Source: Lutjanus erythropterus (Eukaryota > Chordata > Actinopteri > Lutjaniformes > Lutjanidae). Taken from it: a DNA stretch of 64,000 bases. The translations under genes and the position numbers were made by a program. The notes beneath the pieces were generated by a model. It ran no database searches. It saw nothing but the letters and a program-made list of their open reading frames with translations, and was not told the DNA's origin. Position 1 is the stretch's first letter. Each line of letters begins with the position of its first letter. The stretch covers positions 24,023,312 to 24,087,311 of the forward strand of contig CM034591.1 in assembly GCA_020091685.1 (NCBI GenBank), given 5' to 3'. Of the stretch, positions 42,411-54,431 are shown in pieces.

Positions 42411-44169
42411 ATGATGAATAGCCTGACATGTCTTAGGAAAATAGTGCAATTTCAAGAATGTCTCAGTTTTTCTGTACTCAGTCTACCATCATTACATGTG
42501 TATTACAATATACAGATCACAGTGGATCTATATATGTCCAAAGCATTTATATGTTTTGGACATGAACAACAATATAGTATTTTACTTTTTTGTGATTCAA
42601 ACAATTTGTGGAGATGAATAAATTCTTTTAATTGTCAACACATTTCTTCCTCTATGTAGTATTGCTGCATCACCACACAACACCAACTAAAGTGGATGCA
42701 AACGAGGATTAAGTTTAAATTATCCTCTGCCTTTCAAACCATTTACAAATTAGCAATAGGAGTGTTTTAAGATAGAAGTCTGATACAGATTCTTTTTTTT
42801 TTACTGAAGCTGCTGATTGACAATGTTTTGCACAATGTTGAATATCTTTTGATACAGCTAAAACAGCCATTTATTGTTTTTTCAGAGAACTGCCCTGCTC
42901 TGGAGATAATGACTGCTCTGCAATTTTTTTTATTTTGCAAAGTCTTTTTGACATATCTTTTTTAGATGCATTACAGCTTCCCTAGACTGAAGCAATATTC
43001 AAAAAAGGTAAACCAGAAACTGTAACAAAATGCACCGTATGCCTATGGCGCTGTGTTATGTGCCAACGGAGATTAACAAAAAGAGTTAAAGTTTAAAATC
43101 TAACAGTGACACTGCTGTTCTGTGTCATGAAAGCGCTAATCCCGGTGGTGGTTGACACCAAAATTGCACTGTGTCACTTGATTGCTTCTGACGCACAGTT
43201 AAGTTCATGGTGAATCACCACAATACCAAATGGGCACGGGCAAGAAAGACGTCTACACACTCCTGACACAAGTCCCACTTAGCTGAAAATAGAGCCCACA
43301 ATGTCAACATTTGCTACACCTGCATTGTCGATGAAAAGAATCATGTGCAGCCAAACACGGATTGCAAACCCACCTTTCTTGGTGGAAAAATTGTGTAAAT
43401 AATGATTTCCTTTTTTCCTATTTCCTCTTTGTTTCATTTCTGACAGGCAGACGTAGATTTTAGAGGAGGCATGATGCCAGCACTACTGTCAGTTTCTTTT
43501 TGCCCTTCTCCTTTCTGCTGTATAATTTTCTATTCTTAATATGACAGAGTCACTTCTGCTGTGAAAAGTCATTTAGAGAGAGACACCGCAGGCTGGGTTT
43601 AATGATTTTCTGTATTTCTAAGTGTGTGTTCCAGGTGTTAGATGTTTTGGTCATAGTGACACGGGATAGCTTCTCTGCAAATTTTAAAAATATTTATCAC
43701 ATAGTTAAATATAAACCATGGCATCTTTAACAGCCCATGTCAGCCTGTTTGCCTTTGAAATCTGCCAAACCTTCCACCCTTATTTGATTCTTTTATTATT
43801 TATCATATCCAAAGCTGTGATGTTTGGGAATTATTTCTGCAATGTCAAAAACACATCCAACCCAATTATATGACCTTAAGTCATAATTTAAGGTAGTCTG
43901 ATTGATTTAACATGACACTAGCCAGGGGAAAAAATAAATAAATGAAAGTCAACTGGCTAAAACCAGTTTCCTGTAACTAAAGGCAAATGCTCTTTCACTG
44001 AGGTCTTACAAAACATGTGAAAAACCCCATTTACTGAAACATTTCTGGTAAGAATTTGAATGCTGCAGACAGCTCATTTCGACAGTTTTGAGACCTCACA
44101 CAAAAATCAAAATTAAGCACACCCAAAGCCGAAGTCTGAATATGATTAGCTTTCACCGCGCATCTCCTT
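42411..44169. other. AT-rich non-coding stretch
   Basis: No gene and no element is recognised with confidence. 43,030-43,390 is less AT-rich and might be an old, degraded repeat. Confidence 0.4.
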
Positions 44170-44560
44170 GACTTATCTGAAGAACTATGTGTGACTTAAG
44201 TCAGCGAACTCTGAATTGCAGCCTCAGAGAGTGTCTTTATTGTGAAAAGGTGTGCTATAAAAGAGGAGAAATCCTACTTAGGGAGCCGGCTGCCTGGAAA
44301 CTGTCTTTGTCCCCGGCCTGTCCAAAAGACAGTCTGTCAAGGCTTGTACTGCCTTGAGTGTGACTGTTCTCCTTCTTTTCCCTTAGCTCCTTTTCTCCTC
44401 AGGTGTCATAATGGCAGCAGGCCAGGCCTTGATGGAGGTGAGATGGGAGTAATAAAGAGTGATCCACGGGGAGCAATGCTTAGGTGTCACATGTATGGCA
44501 TTGCCGTATCACCACGGAACAGCGGGCCTCAGTGCTGCAGGAGAATGCTTTTACACTGAA
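44170..44560. promoter_or_regulatory. candidate conserved island with exon-like signals
   Basis: Repeat-free, GC-richer. It includes TGTCTTTATTGTGAAAAGG and GTGCTATAAAAGAGGAG (a TATA-like box at 44,253-44,261). Pyrimidine-rich TTTCCCTTAG and TTTTCTCCTCAG acceptor-like sites come next. A 35-base segment from 44,403 to 44,437 contains ATGGCAGCAGGCCAGGCC and ends at GATGGAG|GTGAGA, a good donor. The 105-codon frame that overlaps it is in another phase. It is either a regulatory island or a small 5' exon, and I cannot decide. Confidence 0.25.
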
Positions 44561-44639
44561 GGAATGCTGCAGGAGATACATACAATTACATGACATCGAG
44601 AACCCTGACAGGCTGACACCCACAGACTGCGGCCATGTT

Positions 44640-44658
44640 TGTATGTGTGTGGGGATAT

Positions 44659-44731
<73 letters not shown>

Positions 44732-44732
44732 T
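44640..44732. repeat. (TG)n microsatellite, about 30 pure units
   Basis: Pure GT from about 44,664 to 44,724, with GTAT/GGGGAT interruptions before it and ATGTGTG after it. Confidence 0.98.
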
Positions 44733-47700
44733 TTAAGTCCAGGCTAGCAAGTGAAAAACAACAGAAATGAAAAGAGAACATGCTAGGTTAAAAATGAAAA
44801 AAAAAAAAAGTGAAGAAAGAATGAGGGTCCAGATTTATTTCCCACAAAAATGAACATCCTATTAGGACTGGAAAATCAGTCGTCTCACTCTCAAAAGGAT
44901 CTGCATCAGCCATTCAGGATGAATCCTAATAATAATCAGAACACTTGAGGAGGAAGAATAAAGAATTTTAAGGAGGAAGAAAAAAAATAGTGTGGCACAG
45001 TTTGGCTTCAAATATGCTCATGATTGAGGAAAAAAAGGGTACGGTTGAGAAAGTGTCAAAGAGAGGGAGAGAGGAGTAAGTAAGAGTAATTTTACTTCTT
45101 CTATTAACCTGACGTGATTACAATAGCCTGATGGGCCGACTTATTTCATGGAATATTAAATTCGAATACGGCTCAAAGGAAGGACAGTGCTGAAGAGGGG
45201 GAAGGGACACTATATCCTCTCACTGAAGCCTCAGCAAGCTCCTACTGGCCAGCAGCCCTTCTCTGCTGGAGCAAACAAACAGTCTCTAGTTACATCCAGG
45301 ATGTGTTTGTGACTGCATATAGCTTCTGCAGAGCATGTGTGCAGCCCTATTTTATATATGTATATAATTATGATTTCAAATATCCACTCCGCAGGAAGTG
45401 AAAGAGGTGAAAAAAGCTGTTACCTATAAAAACTTGAAATCACGTCTCTCCTTGTCTGCAGTGTCCATGAAAACAGATAGCACATAAAAGAAATTGCATC
45501 AAAAATTAATAAAGAAAATCCTTTGATTTTTCTTTTTAAACTCCAAACTGATCATCTTTAAAATAACCTTTTAGAACAACACCTTTGATTTGAATGCAGC
45601 TGCTGTAAATACCATATTACAAAACTAAAACCTGTCATTTTAGTTGTAGTAATTGTACTAATGGAAGACAATTTTAATCATTTATCAATAACAGGTGTAA
45701 GCCCAAAGTAAAAAATATCAGGATTTTTCCATCCACAACAGACCAGTGATGTCAACTGTAGGCTTTCAGAAAGGCAATTGATTTTCAGGCATAAGGTCAA
45801 TGTTTATGGAAGGGTGGTTACAAGCTGCAGTGAAAACAGTTGTTTCACTTTAAGAACTACAGGAGAACATGTGAGCAACACAGATTTCATGGCTGGTGGC
45901 TTTTTACCTTGTTATCTTAGTGTTTAGTGTAATACACCGTACCTTATTCCACATGTAGCAGCTCAGGTAGTCCCTCTGTAGCACTTAAACATTGCCATGT
46001 CTACATAAATATAATTTAATAAACATAATTTACATTAAATGCAACCATTCTATACTAATAAAAATCCATCAAGGTACCTGCTGTCATCACTTGTATTAGC
46101 AGCGTGATAATAGTAGGTCTTTGAAAGCATTTTTGCGAATTAATCTGAGCAACTTTATGGCTGAGTGGTAAAGACAATACAGGACAGCTTCTAAAACTTA
46201 CTGAAGCATTTAAAGATCCAAATTCTGTGTCTGAATTGTTCTGCCAAAACCACAACTTACTGGTTTGGCACAGACTTTACAATTTAAAATCAATAATAAT
46301 AATCTGGTCATTTGGTGATATTAGGTATGTCAAGGCTTTACAATGTCTGTAAGCACAAAGGAAAGTGTGTATGAGAGGTATGTAAGAAGTGCATTTGAGT
46401 GAGGGTGTCTGACCAAACACTTTTATGCCTGAGAGGAGAATGCTGCCTCCACTTGGCCGTATCTAATGCATAGCAGGCCTTTCCTGTAGCACACACTTAC
46501 ACAAGCACACATTATACTCTATATGCTGTTTTACCAGCTGCACACATGTATTAAAGGAGGCTAAAGAAAACATCTTAAATCCATGAATTTGTTAATGTTA
46601 CAGATTTAAAGACTGATGAGATCTCTGTTATTCTGATATTGAAGTGAGCGATACCTAGTTTGTTTTTTATTTTCTATATCTTCTTTTTATCTTAATTTTC
46701 CTGTCTACAGACTTGGTTTGGGGGTCTTAGCTATTTAATATATTATTCATGTAACTATAATGTCATGTTATGGTCACATATCAACCAGCAGCTTGAAGTA
46801 GAGAAATACAAAAGTAGACACAGTGGATGGCTGTCAGATCTGGACTAGCTGCTGTTTAGCACAGAGGAAGTTATAGATCTCATTCTCCTGCTCTTTCCAA
46901 GTACCACAAACATTACACAGTCAACCGCTTCTTGTTCTTCTTCTTTTTCGTCTTCTTTGGAATAGGCAGATTAGTGTTTGTTAGTAATTTTCCTTTTGAT
47001 AGTTATGTATATTTTAATATGGGGCAATACTGTACAGATACTCTATCAGTTTCTGAATTTTCAGTTATCCAGTTTGAGAAAAATGCGCAGAGTAAAACAG
47101 TTTCTCCAGCCGCTCCCAGGTCTTTGAACAGCCTCCTCTTTTCAAGAGAGTAATTGTACCATAATGTAATTTTCTTTTGGTTAAAATGGATTTTATAAAA
47201 TTGGTATTGAAAAAGCATCATTTGGGAACCAGTATTGAAGTCCAGGTATTATGTTGTTACCGCTTTTAAAAAAAAAAAACTTTGAACAATACCCAGATTT
47301 ATGTAGTTATCCATGCATGAGTTTGAAACATTCTTATGTTTATTTCTTGAATTTATTGTTTTTTTCAGACATTTCCTATCAATGAAGTCAATGTCTGTGA
47401 ACACCGAAGTTTGACAGAAAGCTTTTTTATGAAAGCTATAGAAAGGGTTAATCGTCAGAGCCTTTAATGATGTCAGAATTAAAATAAGGATTCATTAACA
47501 GGAAGACAACATGCAGAGTAGAACTATACCACACATGCATTTCTATGGCTGACTCAACATGCAGAATAACAAGTGAATTAAATAGCCCTTTATTTTATAT
47601 ATTTCCATCACTTTTACAGGTTAAATTTACCATTTAGTGGACAAAGAGCCTGAATGGCAGCATAAAGTCATGGCCCAGGTGGTAACTGAGGATTCATGCT

Positions 47701-48789
47701 GTCACTAGCAGAACCATGCGTGCGTGGGCTTACTAAACACAGGAAGTGGAAGAACAAGAACAGAGAGAAGAAAAAAAAAAAGACACAGCCAGTCTGCATT
47801 ACACTCAACAGCTTACTTTAAAGAATTCATTCCATCTCCTGGAAAAGCTGGACTTGTGATGCCTCATTTCACAAATGTACCTCAGACACTTCGTCCACAG
47901 TTTTATAACACTTCATCAATGAGAAAAACACAGCTGCACTGTAATGTTGAGGGGAAATGAAGTTAGAAGGCAAACTCATCATTAGTCTTCAAATGAAATC
48001 AGATGAGAGTGAGTGTTCAAGCATCGTTATCCTGACTGGGCTTTTATGAGCAAACACTGTGCCTTCATATGGGATGCATAATAAGCACCTCTACCCTCTG
48101 GGAGAGTGCAGCCATCAATGCAGCTGTGCTGTGTTGTGATAAACCTCTTCTATCAGCGTGTATCTACATTGGCTATCAGCTCTCTGGGTGTAATAACAGA
48201 AGAGGACACCACCTCACCTGCATCAGAAGAAAACCCTCAAGAGCAATAATGAAAAAAAATGTATCAGTGTTCCAGCTTGGTAATTACATACAATCCATAT
48301 TATGGCAATCTTTTCATGAAAATGTCACAGTAATCACATTTAATACGGCAGTAAAGACATAAGGGGGATTACTCCTCACTGAAGACACATGAAGATATAC
48401 TGTACACATCAGAAGACACACACATCTCACATTCCCAAGTGCACCACTAAGTAGGTAGGACTGCGGGGAGGAGCAGCAAGTGGGGAGAACACCCCTTAAC
48501 TGAAAGATCTCAATTCAGTACCCAGTGTCAGGCAGCACATGAGCAGCTGCTGTGTTTAATCATCATACTGGATCCCTATACCAGTTCCAATGTTACCATA
48601 TGTAGCTGATTCTCATGTCTGTCTTGTCTGTAAAAGGGGCACGTAAAATATAAACTCTCAGTGTCAATACACCATAGAGAGGATTTTTATCAACTGACCA
48701 TTCATTAAAACCTGCCTCCTTAGCTACTTCAGGAAAATTAAGCTCCTATAACACTAGACAAAAAAAACCCACTCACACCCACTAACATC
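44733..48789. other. about 4 kb of AT-rich non-coding sequence
   Basis: Short A runs at 44,798-44,809 and 47,772-47,781. TCTTGTTCTTCTTCTTTTTCG near 46,931 is a simple pyrimidine tract. No gene, TIR pair or SINE was identified. 48,400-48,600 is GC-richer but unassigned. Confidence 0.4.
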
Positions 48790-49080
48790 TGGTGTTTGTC
48801 TTCAGCAGGAAAGGGTACAATCTGCATTCACTCCCGGGTCAAACGACTCGGTCTCCAGCTCTGATCGCCAGTGATGGAAATATCACTTTTTGCCGGGGAC
48901 AATGAAGATCTATCGCCCCCGTCATTAACTTCTGTAAATCTTTTGTCCCTTTTTCATACACACGTGCCGCTTGGCATAACTCAGGTTGACTCAGAGACAT
49001 AGCGCTCGTCTTTAGTCAAGCATCTGAGCGGTGGATAAACATCATATCTCCTATGAGCTACACCGTTTATAGCATCAAAT
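48790..49080. promoter_or_regulatory. candidate conserved non-coding island
   Basis: Repeat-free. It includes CAGTGATGGAAATATCAC, ATCGCCCCCGTCATTAAC, AGGTTGACTCAGAGAC (AP-1/MAF-like) and CATCAAATAACTAATTACAA. Confidence 0.25.
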
Positions 49081-49486
49081 AACTAATTACAACCAAGCTG
49101 ATTAGAAAAAAAGAACACCTGAACATACACCAGCATGATAAGAAATACACAAAATGACAGCAGCCATATTAGAGAAAAAATTATTTGACATGTACTTTGC
49201 TATTTTAATTTGGTCAGTGTCATATCTATTTAAATCGAGTGGGCAGGGTTTATGACCTACACTGCTGCCACCCACCAGGGGACAATCGAGATGTTTTGGC
49301 ATCACTTCCTGGGGAGTTCTCTTGTTATCTGTTTCTCTGTATGTCAATGAGTGTGCACTCCTCCAAAACAAAGGGCAGTAAAGAATCACTAATCTTATTC
49401 TGAATGGGGCTACCTGTGACATAACCTGTAAACCTACAAAATAATAAAGTTAGCTAATGATGTACTCAGTGTTCCTTGGAAGTAAA
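49081..49486. other. non-coding, no gene seen
   Basis: A 106-codon minus frame (49,102-49,422) has no recognised domain. I regard it as chance. Confidence 0.38.
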
Positions 49487-50235
49487 GGGCCCTTTCACAC
49501 CAGAGACTATAACCAAAAAAGTTTAGTCCTAAAATCATTCTAACTCAACTATAAAGCTGTGGTCCAGACTGTCCCATCCACTTGAGTTAGAACAATGTTT
49601 TGGGTTTTTTTTTAGTTACAGTTATAGCAAGTTAGCCAAGCATGCACACGTGGTATCATCATAAGTATAATTGTCACAAGTTCACCCTGTCCTCAACAGC
49701 ACTCAACTCCAACCCAAGCTCCAAGGCGACCGGCTCCATTGCTCCAGAGAGAAAGATGAAGTTCGTGAGAAGGATGGGGGTGAGAAGACGAAAACTGACT
49801 GACCTGAACCCAGACAGCTTTAACCTTCTGCCACAGATTTTTTTTTCTGCCTTCTCCATTTTACCCTTCAACTGACCTCGTCCTTCATGCAGCGGCAAAC
49901 TAAAATTGACTTTCCATTTTCACAACAATACAGTTTGGACTGGATGTTAGCAAGGAGACCGTGACAAGTCTGACCTGGCGTATGTGAGCTGTGAATTGGC
50001 TATGGGAAAAAAGAGCCGACAGCCACCGTCACGCATGTGTACGTATTTAATATTTTATCCTCTGTGTTTAATGTCCGAACACAGTGCACAACAGTGCTGG
50101 TCCATGAGCAAATTTAGGCACCTACATTTACACAAATTCATTATAACTTGTGGTGTTTCTCCATAAACAAAAGAAACACCCAAATCAACTCTCTGGCTCT
50201 GAAATCAACACGTGGTTTTGTTTTGGTGTGATGTA
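49487..50235. mobile_element. possible TIR repeat (GGGCCCTTTCACACC end)
   Basis: The left end GGGCCCTTTCACACCAGAGA, then CTATAACCAAAAAAGTTTAG, and near the right side CTCTGAAATCAACACGTGGT and TTTTGTTTTGGTGTGATGTA, recall a known fish repeat. The last words partly invert the left end (TTGGTGTGA). The middle 49,680-49,900 holds opposed frames of 74 and 77 codons of unknown origin. Ends are tentative. Confidence 0.38.
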
Positions 50236-51194
50236 AGGAGGAAAGCATGGCGGAGGGAAACACCACATACAGGGTGTTTACAGATCTCTCCGGGCTCGCC
50301 ACATGTGATTACAGTCTGATGTTTAACAGACCAATTAAGGTTTTTATGGAACGTGGGGCCTTTGCTGCAGGAGGCTGGCACAGCGCTCCTCTAGTCTCTC
50401 CGCGTTACTGGGTATGGCACTTAAACACTTTCATGCTAAACTCAATTGTGCCATCACAACCACATCCCTGATAGGGCCCAAAGAAATCAAGGTAGATCTG
50501 CTGAAGGGAACCCAACCATCTAAAGGCATACGGGCACTGCAGGCAGATTTAAATGTACCACAGAGATCTCTTTATAGTCGCTTGATTGGTGGACTTCAGA
50601 GACACTTATGTGGTGCTATAAAAGTGAGAATAAAGGCTACTAAAGTATTTACAAACTGTAAGAGATTTACTTATAATGGATAGGAAGTGTAGACTACAAT
50701 GTGTGGCACTGTGTGTCAGGTGGTGGAAAAGCCCACCCTCAATGGCCACCAGCAGAGGGGATCCCTCCTATGTTAAGAACACAGACCTCCAGTCTGCTTC
50801 TCACCACTGGTAGGCCTAATCCCCTTGGTCGAGGCCTGAAACATGGGCGCAGTTATCACACAGGACCACAGGAAGAGCAGGGCAGCTCTTCTCTGACACA
50901 CTGGCAAGCTGATTCCACCTGGGGTTTCAGCAGAGAACATGATGGCTGTCTGCCACGGTTTCACACGATATTATGTAATTACTATAATCATAAGGAATCA
51001 TAAGGACTCTTGCACATGCACCACTACTGATATTATAATTTAAGATTATGAATGATCTTAAAAAATAATTCGTCAGTCTATTCTTTCAAATGACTTTTAT
51101 ATTGTACTAATTCGCAGCAGCAAAATACATTTCCAGAGAAATGTACCTGATTTACATTTTTTATCAACAAAATGATGGATTACTTTTAATTCAA
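50236..51194. other. non-coding, no gene recognised
   Basis: Three plus frames of 74-100 codons (50,247-51,003) overlap each other in moderate-GC sequence. None has a recognised domain or clear splice pair. Confidence 0.38.
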
Positions 51195-51895
51195 TTGTTT
51201 GACTATATTTCAGACACATAGATCCATATCAACATAAACACGATAAAATACAAGAACAACAACATGGAAATACAATCAATGCAGTTCATAGTTCACTTTA
51301 CTTAAAACACATACAGACATTTGTGCCAATTTTTTGATTGACAAATATCATTACAGCCTACATAAAATTCCTAAACACTGTATAAAAGGTGGGAACACCA
51401 TCAGTCACAAACATTTGACTTGCACTTTTCCATCTTGGGACCTTGACTAAGAATCTGAACGCATCATTAAGTGCAACCTGAAGCTTTCTCTCCTCCTCTT
51501 TACTATAACTGCAGCACAAGTGGGGTGTACACAGTTGAGTACAGTGGGTTCTGAAAAGCGATGTCTGAACATCATCTGGACACATATGAAATTTATGTGC
51601 CAGCATATTGGCTTGTGCATACAGTTTGCAACACTGGTGCTGCACATCGTCATCCCACAGCACATCTAGCACTTGGTCTGCCATAAAGAATGATGGGAAA
51701 TTTAGCTTTCAATCCTCCTTGGTTTTAGCCATCATGACAATACTCTTTTTATGGTTATATTTAATGCCATACTGCGCGCCATAGCTTGAGTAATTCTGAG
51801 CAGCTGCTGACAGCACAATAAGGAGACAGGTCAACAAAATTATCAAATCACCCATATACAGATTGATAGAGCAGGTGACAGTATTCTAACTTGTT
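51195..51895 (-). mobile_element. LINE reverse-transcriptase C-terminal relic
   Basis: On the minus strand one frame runs from about 51,886 to 51,358 with a single in-frame stop. It reads SINLYMGDLIILL, QYGIKYNHKKSIVMMAKTKE, a stop, KLNFPSFF, CCKLYAQANMLAHKFHMC, LFRTHCTQLCTPHLCCSY, KLQVALNDAFRFLVKVPRW and KSASQMFVTDGV. This matches the C-terminal half of fish non-LTR reverse transcriptases, including the YMDDL-like box (here YMGDL), the FNSKKSxxM-type box and the conserved thumb. Compared with the pattern I recall, segments after YMGDL and before WDDDVQ are missing. A 3' tail (about 51,357-51,195) has no poly(A). The clade is probably CR1/L2/Rex1-like, but uncertain. The element is 5'-truncated. 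Confidence 0.82.
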
Positions 51896-52783
51896 GGACA
51901 TTAGGAAGGGTGCAGATATACTCCATATATCTGCAAAATATTGACAGATAATATATTTCAGTATTTCATTGTTTTATTTACTTCAATAATAAATATCAAT
52001 CTCCTAGCAGCTACAGCATTATTAAACAGTTTTATGGTTATGTTTAGGCACTAACAGCACTTGGTTAAGGCATATGTGCAATATTTTTCATACTTTTCTT
52101 AACTTCAGATAACCTACATTTTTGCACAAAACAGGGAAAGAGGATTTTGTCCCCATCACTTAGAGTGAAAGCTAATTTGGGAGGCTTTTCTTAATGGGCA
52201 GAACAGATGATTACAGGAAGCAAAACCTGTTTCACAGTCAGAAACGACTCAAAGCACAGAAGATGTTACTTACTTTAGTAACATGTAATTAACACTATCT
52301 TTCCCTAACCAAAGTGCTTTTGTTACTTAAACCTAATCACACGTGGGACTTGTAACACAAAATTTATAGGGTTGCTTTTTTTCACTCCACAGTTTGCAAA
52401 ACTCTGTTACTTTTTAACAGTGATTTATTACTGGATGATTTGTGCCTTTTCCTCATATTTACAAGGCTGCTGTACGATGTGATATATTAATTGAGGCTAT
52501 ATTTAAAACAGTATGTCATTTAAAAATATGTACCACATAATTCTCTGCACTGGCTGTAATGCCATACCCTTTAAAACACACCAGGAAAAGGCCAAACAAA
52601 TATAATTCCACTGTGATGCTGGTAGCCCGTCTAGTCATTTTGTTTAAATACCACTATAGGTGTGAACGGGAAAGATTTATATGTTTGAAGATTCTGTGCT
52701 GTGGAATATTTGTCCTGACATTTATAAACGACAGCATTTATATGAGCTCAGCCCAAACTTGAGGCTTAGACAACTATAAATAA

Positions 52784-52786
<3 letters not shown>
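51896..52786. other. AT-rich stretch with CTAACCAAAGTG words
   Basis: ACAGCACTTGGTTAAGGCA (52,047) and CCCTAACCAAAGTGCTTTTG (52,304) are opposed copies of a word also present inside family M (TACTTTGGTTATGGTTAAG, 23,051). They may be relics of that family or of a related repeat. No gene is seen. Confidence 0.38.

Positions 52787-52822
<36 letters not shown>
52787..52822. repeat. (TG)18 microsatellite
   Basis: Pure TG array. Confidence 0.97.
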
Positions 52823-52825
<3 letters not shown>

Positions 52826-53006
52826 GCATGGTGTTTGCACTATGGGCAACAGGCAGGTGAAGACAGTGTATGCTGTTTAGCGGAGCCACTCTCTTTCTCT
52901 GTCTGTGCTCGCAAGGTGAGAAGTGTGGTTGTGTTCCATCTTCTCTCTCGGCTCCTCTGCACTATGGCCTGTTATCAGCTCAGATGATGTAGTGAGATAC
53001 ACCAGA

Positions 53007-53056
<50 letters not shown>
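53007..53056. repeat. (GT)n microsatellite with one T interruption
   Basis: GT units interrupted once (GTGTTTGTG), then pure to the end. Confidence 0.97.
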
Positions 53057-53057
<1 letters not shown>

Positions 53058-54257
53058 GTTTTGGGTTTAACTCCAGTCTGGATCTGTGTTTTCAGGAGAC
53101 CCGAGGTAACAGATCACAGTACTTTACACTACTGTTTTCCTACTCCTCTCAGACTCAAACCTATCACACCTCCTCTGTCCAAAGTCAGCTGTCCAGAACA
53201 ATTCACCATCTAAAATCTCTCCACGGCACAAAGGAAAGATTAAGTTCTAATGTAGCTAAATTTTGCATCCATCGAGAAAAATGTTAAAAGTTGCTTATCT
53301 AATACTGAAAAAACCTGTTAAACCTGTTTCTCAGTTCATGACATGAACATGGAATCATTTCCGCTTTGATAATTTGCCTTTGTATTTATTTTGATTATCT
53401 GCATGTTATGACTATTGCAAGAGACGGAAAAGCAAATGCAAATACTAAAAATAGAAGTACTGTTACATTACTGAAATATTACTCAACTACGAATACAACT
53501 GTCACTGTGCTGTTTGTTTGTTTGTTTGTTTGTTTTGTCCATATGTCATGGTTTTCACTGGCCTGTTTGGAATCAGATAGCATTATTGGCTATAAAACTG
53601 CAAATGAAAGGTGTGGATATTAATTCAAACTGTAGGCCTACTCAGTAGGAAATAATTATTTTAAGAGTTGTGAATTACAGTGTAATGCATATTTAAGTAA
53701 GTAAAATTGCAGACTTAATTTTTTTTTATTCTAATTTGTTACTTCCAGTCCTGCCTGTCTCTACCACTTCAACTTTTAAAATTTATACCAAATTATCTGG
53801 ATTTTATGGGGTCTTTCACCATGCTGGGGCTCATATTGGCAGGCAAGATAGCTGTCAGTTTTTTCTCTTTGACTCTGCAGCTGGTTACTGGTTCTGAATA
53901 TGTGACTGAGGTACAGTACATTATTGGCAGACCTTCATAGCTAAAGACTCACTGTCTGTCTGCTGCTACTGAGGTTTTCATTTTAAGAATAAACTCCATA
54001 CTAATGGCATGTTCTTCTTGGGAACTCATACTTCTCTATAACATTATTACAATACATTATCCAAAGCAACTGTTCAGCTAAACCAGCTGCCAAGATTTAT
54101 TTAATCCTCTTTTAGTTTCCTTCCTGTTGAGACTGAGTATTGATAACAGTGTTAATATCTGATACTGGAGTTTCACAACTAATATTAACATGATACTTTC
54201 TTCAATATCAGGAATGCACAACAGAACTGGAGCGGAGAAAGGAGGTAGCAGAACTGA
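53057..54257. other. non-coding, no gene seen
   Basis: AT-rich from 53,270 on. It contains the (TTTG)n tract listed separately. Confidence 0.42.
53511..53537. repeat. (TTTG)6 tetranucleotide repeat
   Basis: TGTTTGTTTGTTTG units run to TTTTGTCC. Confidence 0.93.
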
Positions 54258-54431
54258 GCTCAGCAACCTCCCAGTAAACACTACTGGCTGGGACCAAACA
54301 CAGCCTCCCTAACCACTGGAAGCAAGTTTGACAACAGGGAATATATTTGCAAGGTGATTTACAGCAGCTCCGTCCAGGACCCTAGGGACGACGAAAACAC
54401 CACAGCCGGGGGCAGGAGAGGTATGACGTGA
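54258..54431 (+). other. short exon-like open frame, unproven
   Basis: A 57-codon stop-free frame without ATG reads KHYWLGPNTASLTTGSKFDN then REYICKVIYSSSVQDPRDDE. The amino-acid mix is natural and the Y-x-C-K-V pattern is reminiscent of an Ig-like strand F. A donor-like AG|GTATGA lies at 54,421 and an acceptor-like CCTCCCAG at 54,266-54,273. No specific family is recognised, and 57 codons can arise by chance, so this is only a candidate for a protein search. Confidence 0.18.

Noticed and set aside
46145-46175. tRNA A-box-like word TATGGCTGAGTGGTAAAGAC
   Set aside because: No B box or cloverleaf follows at the expected distance.
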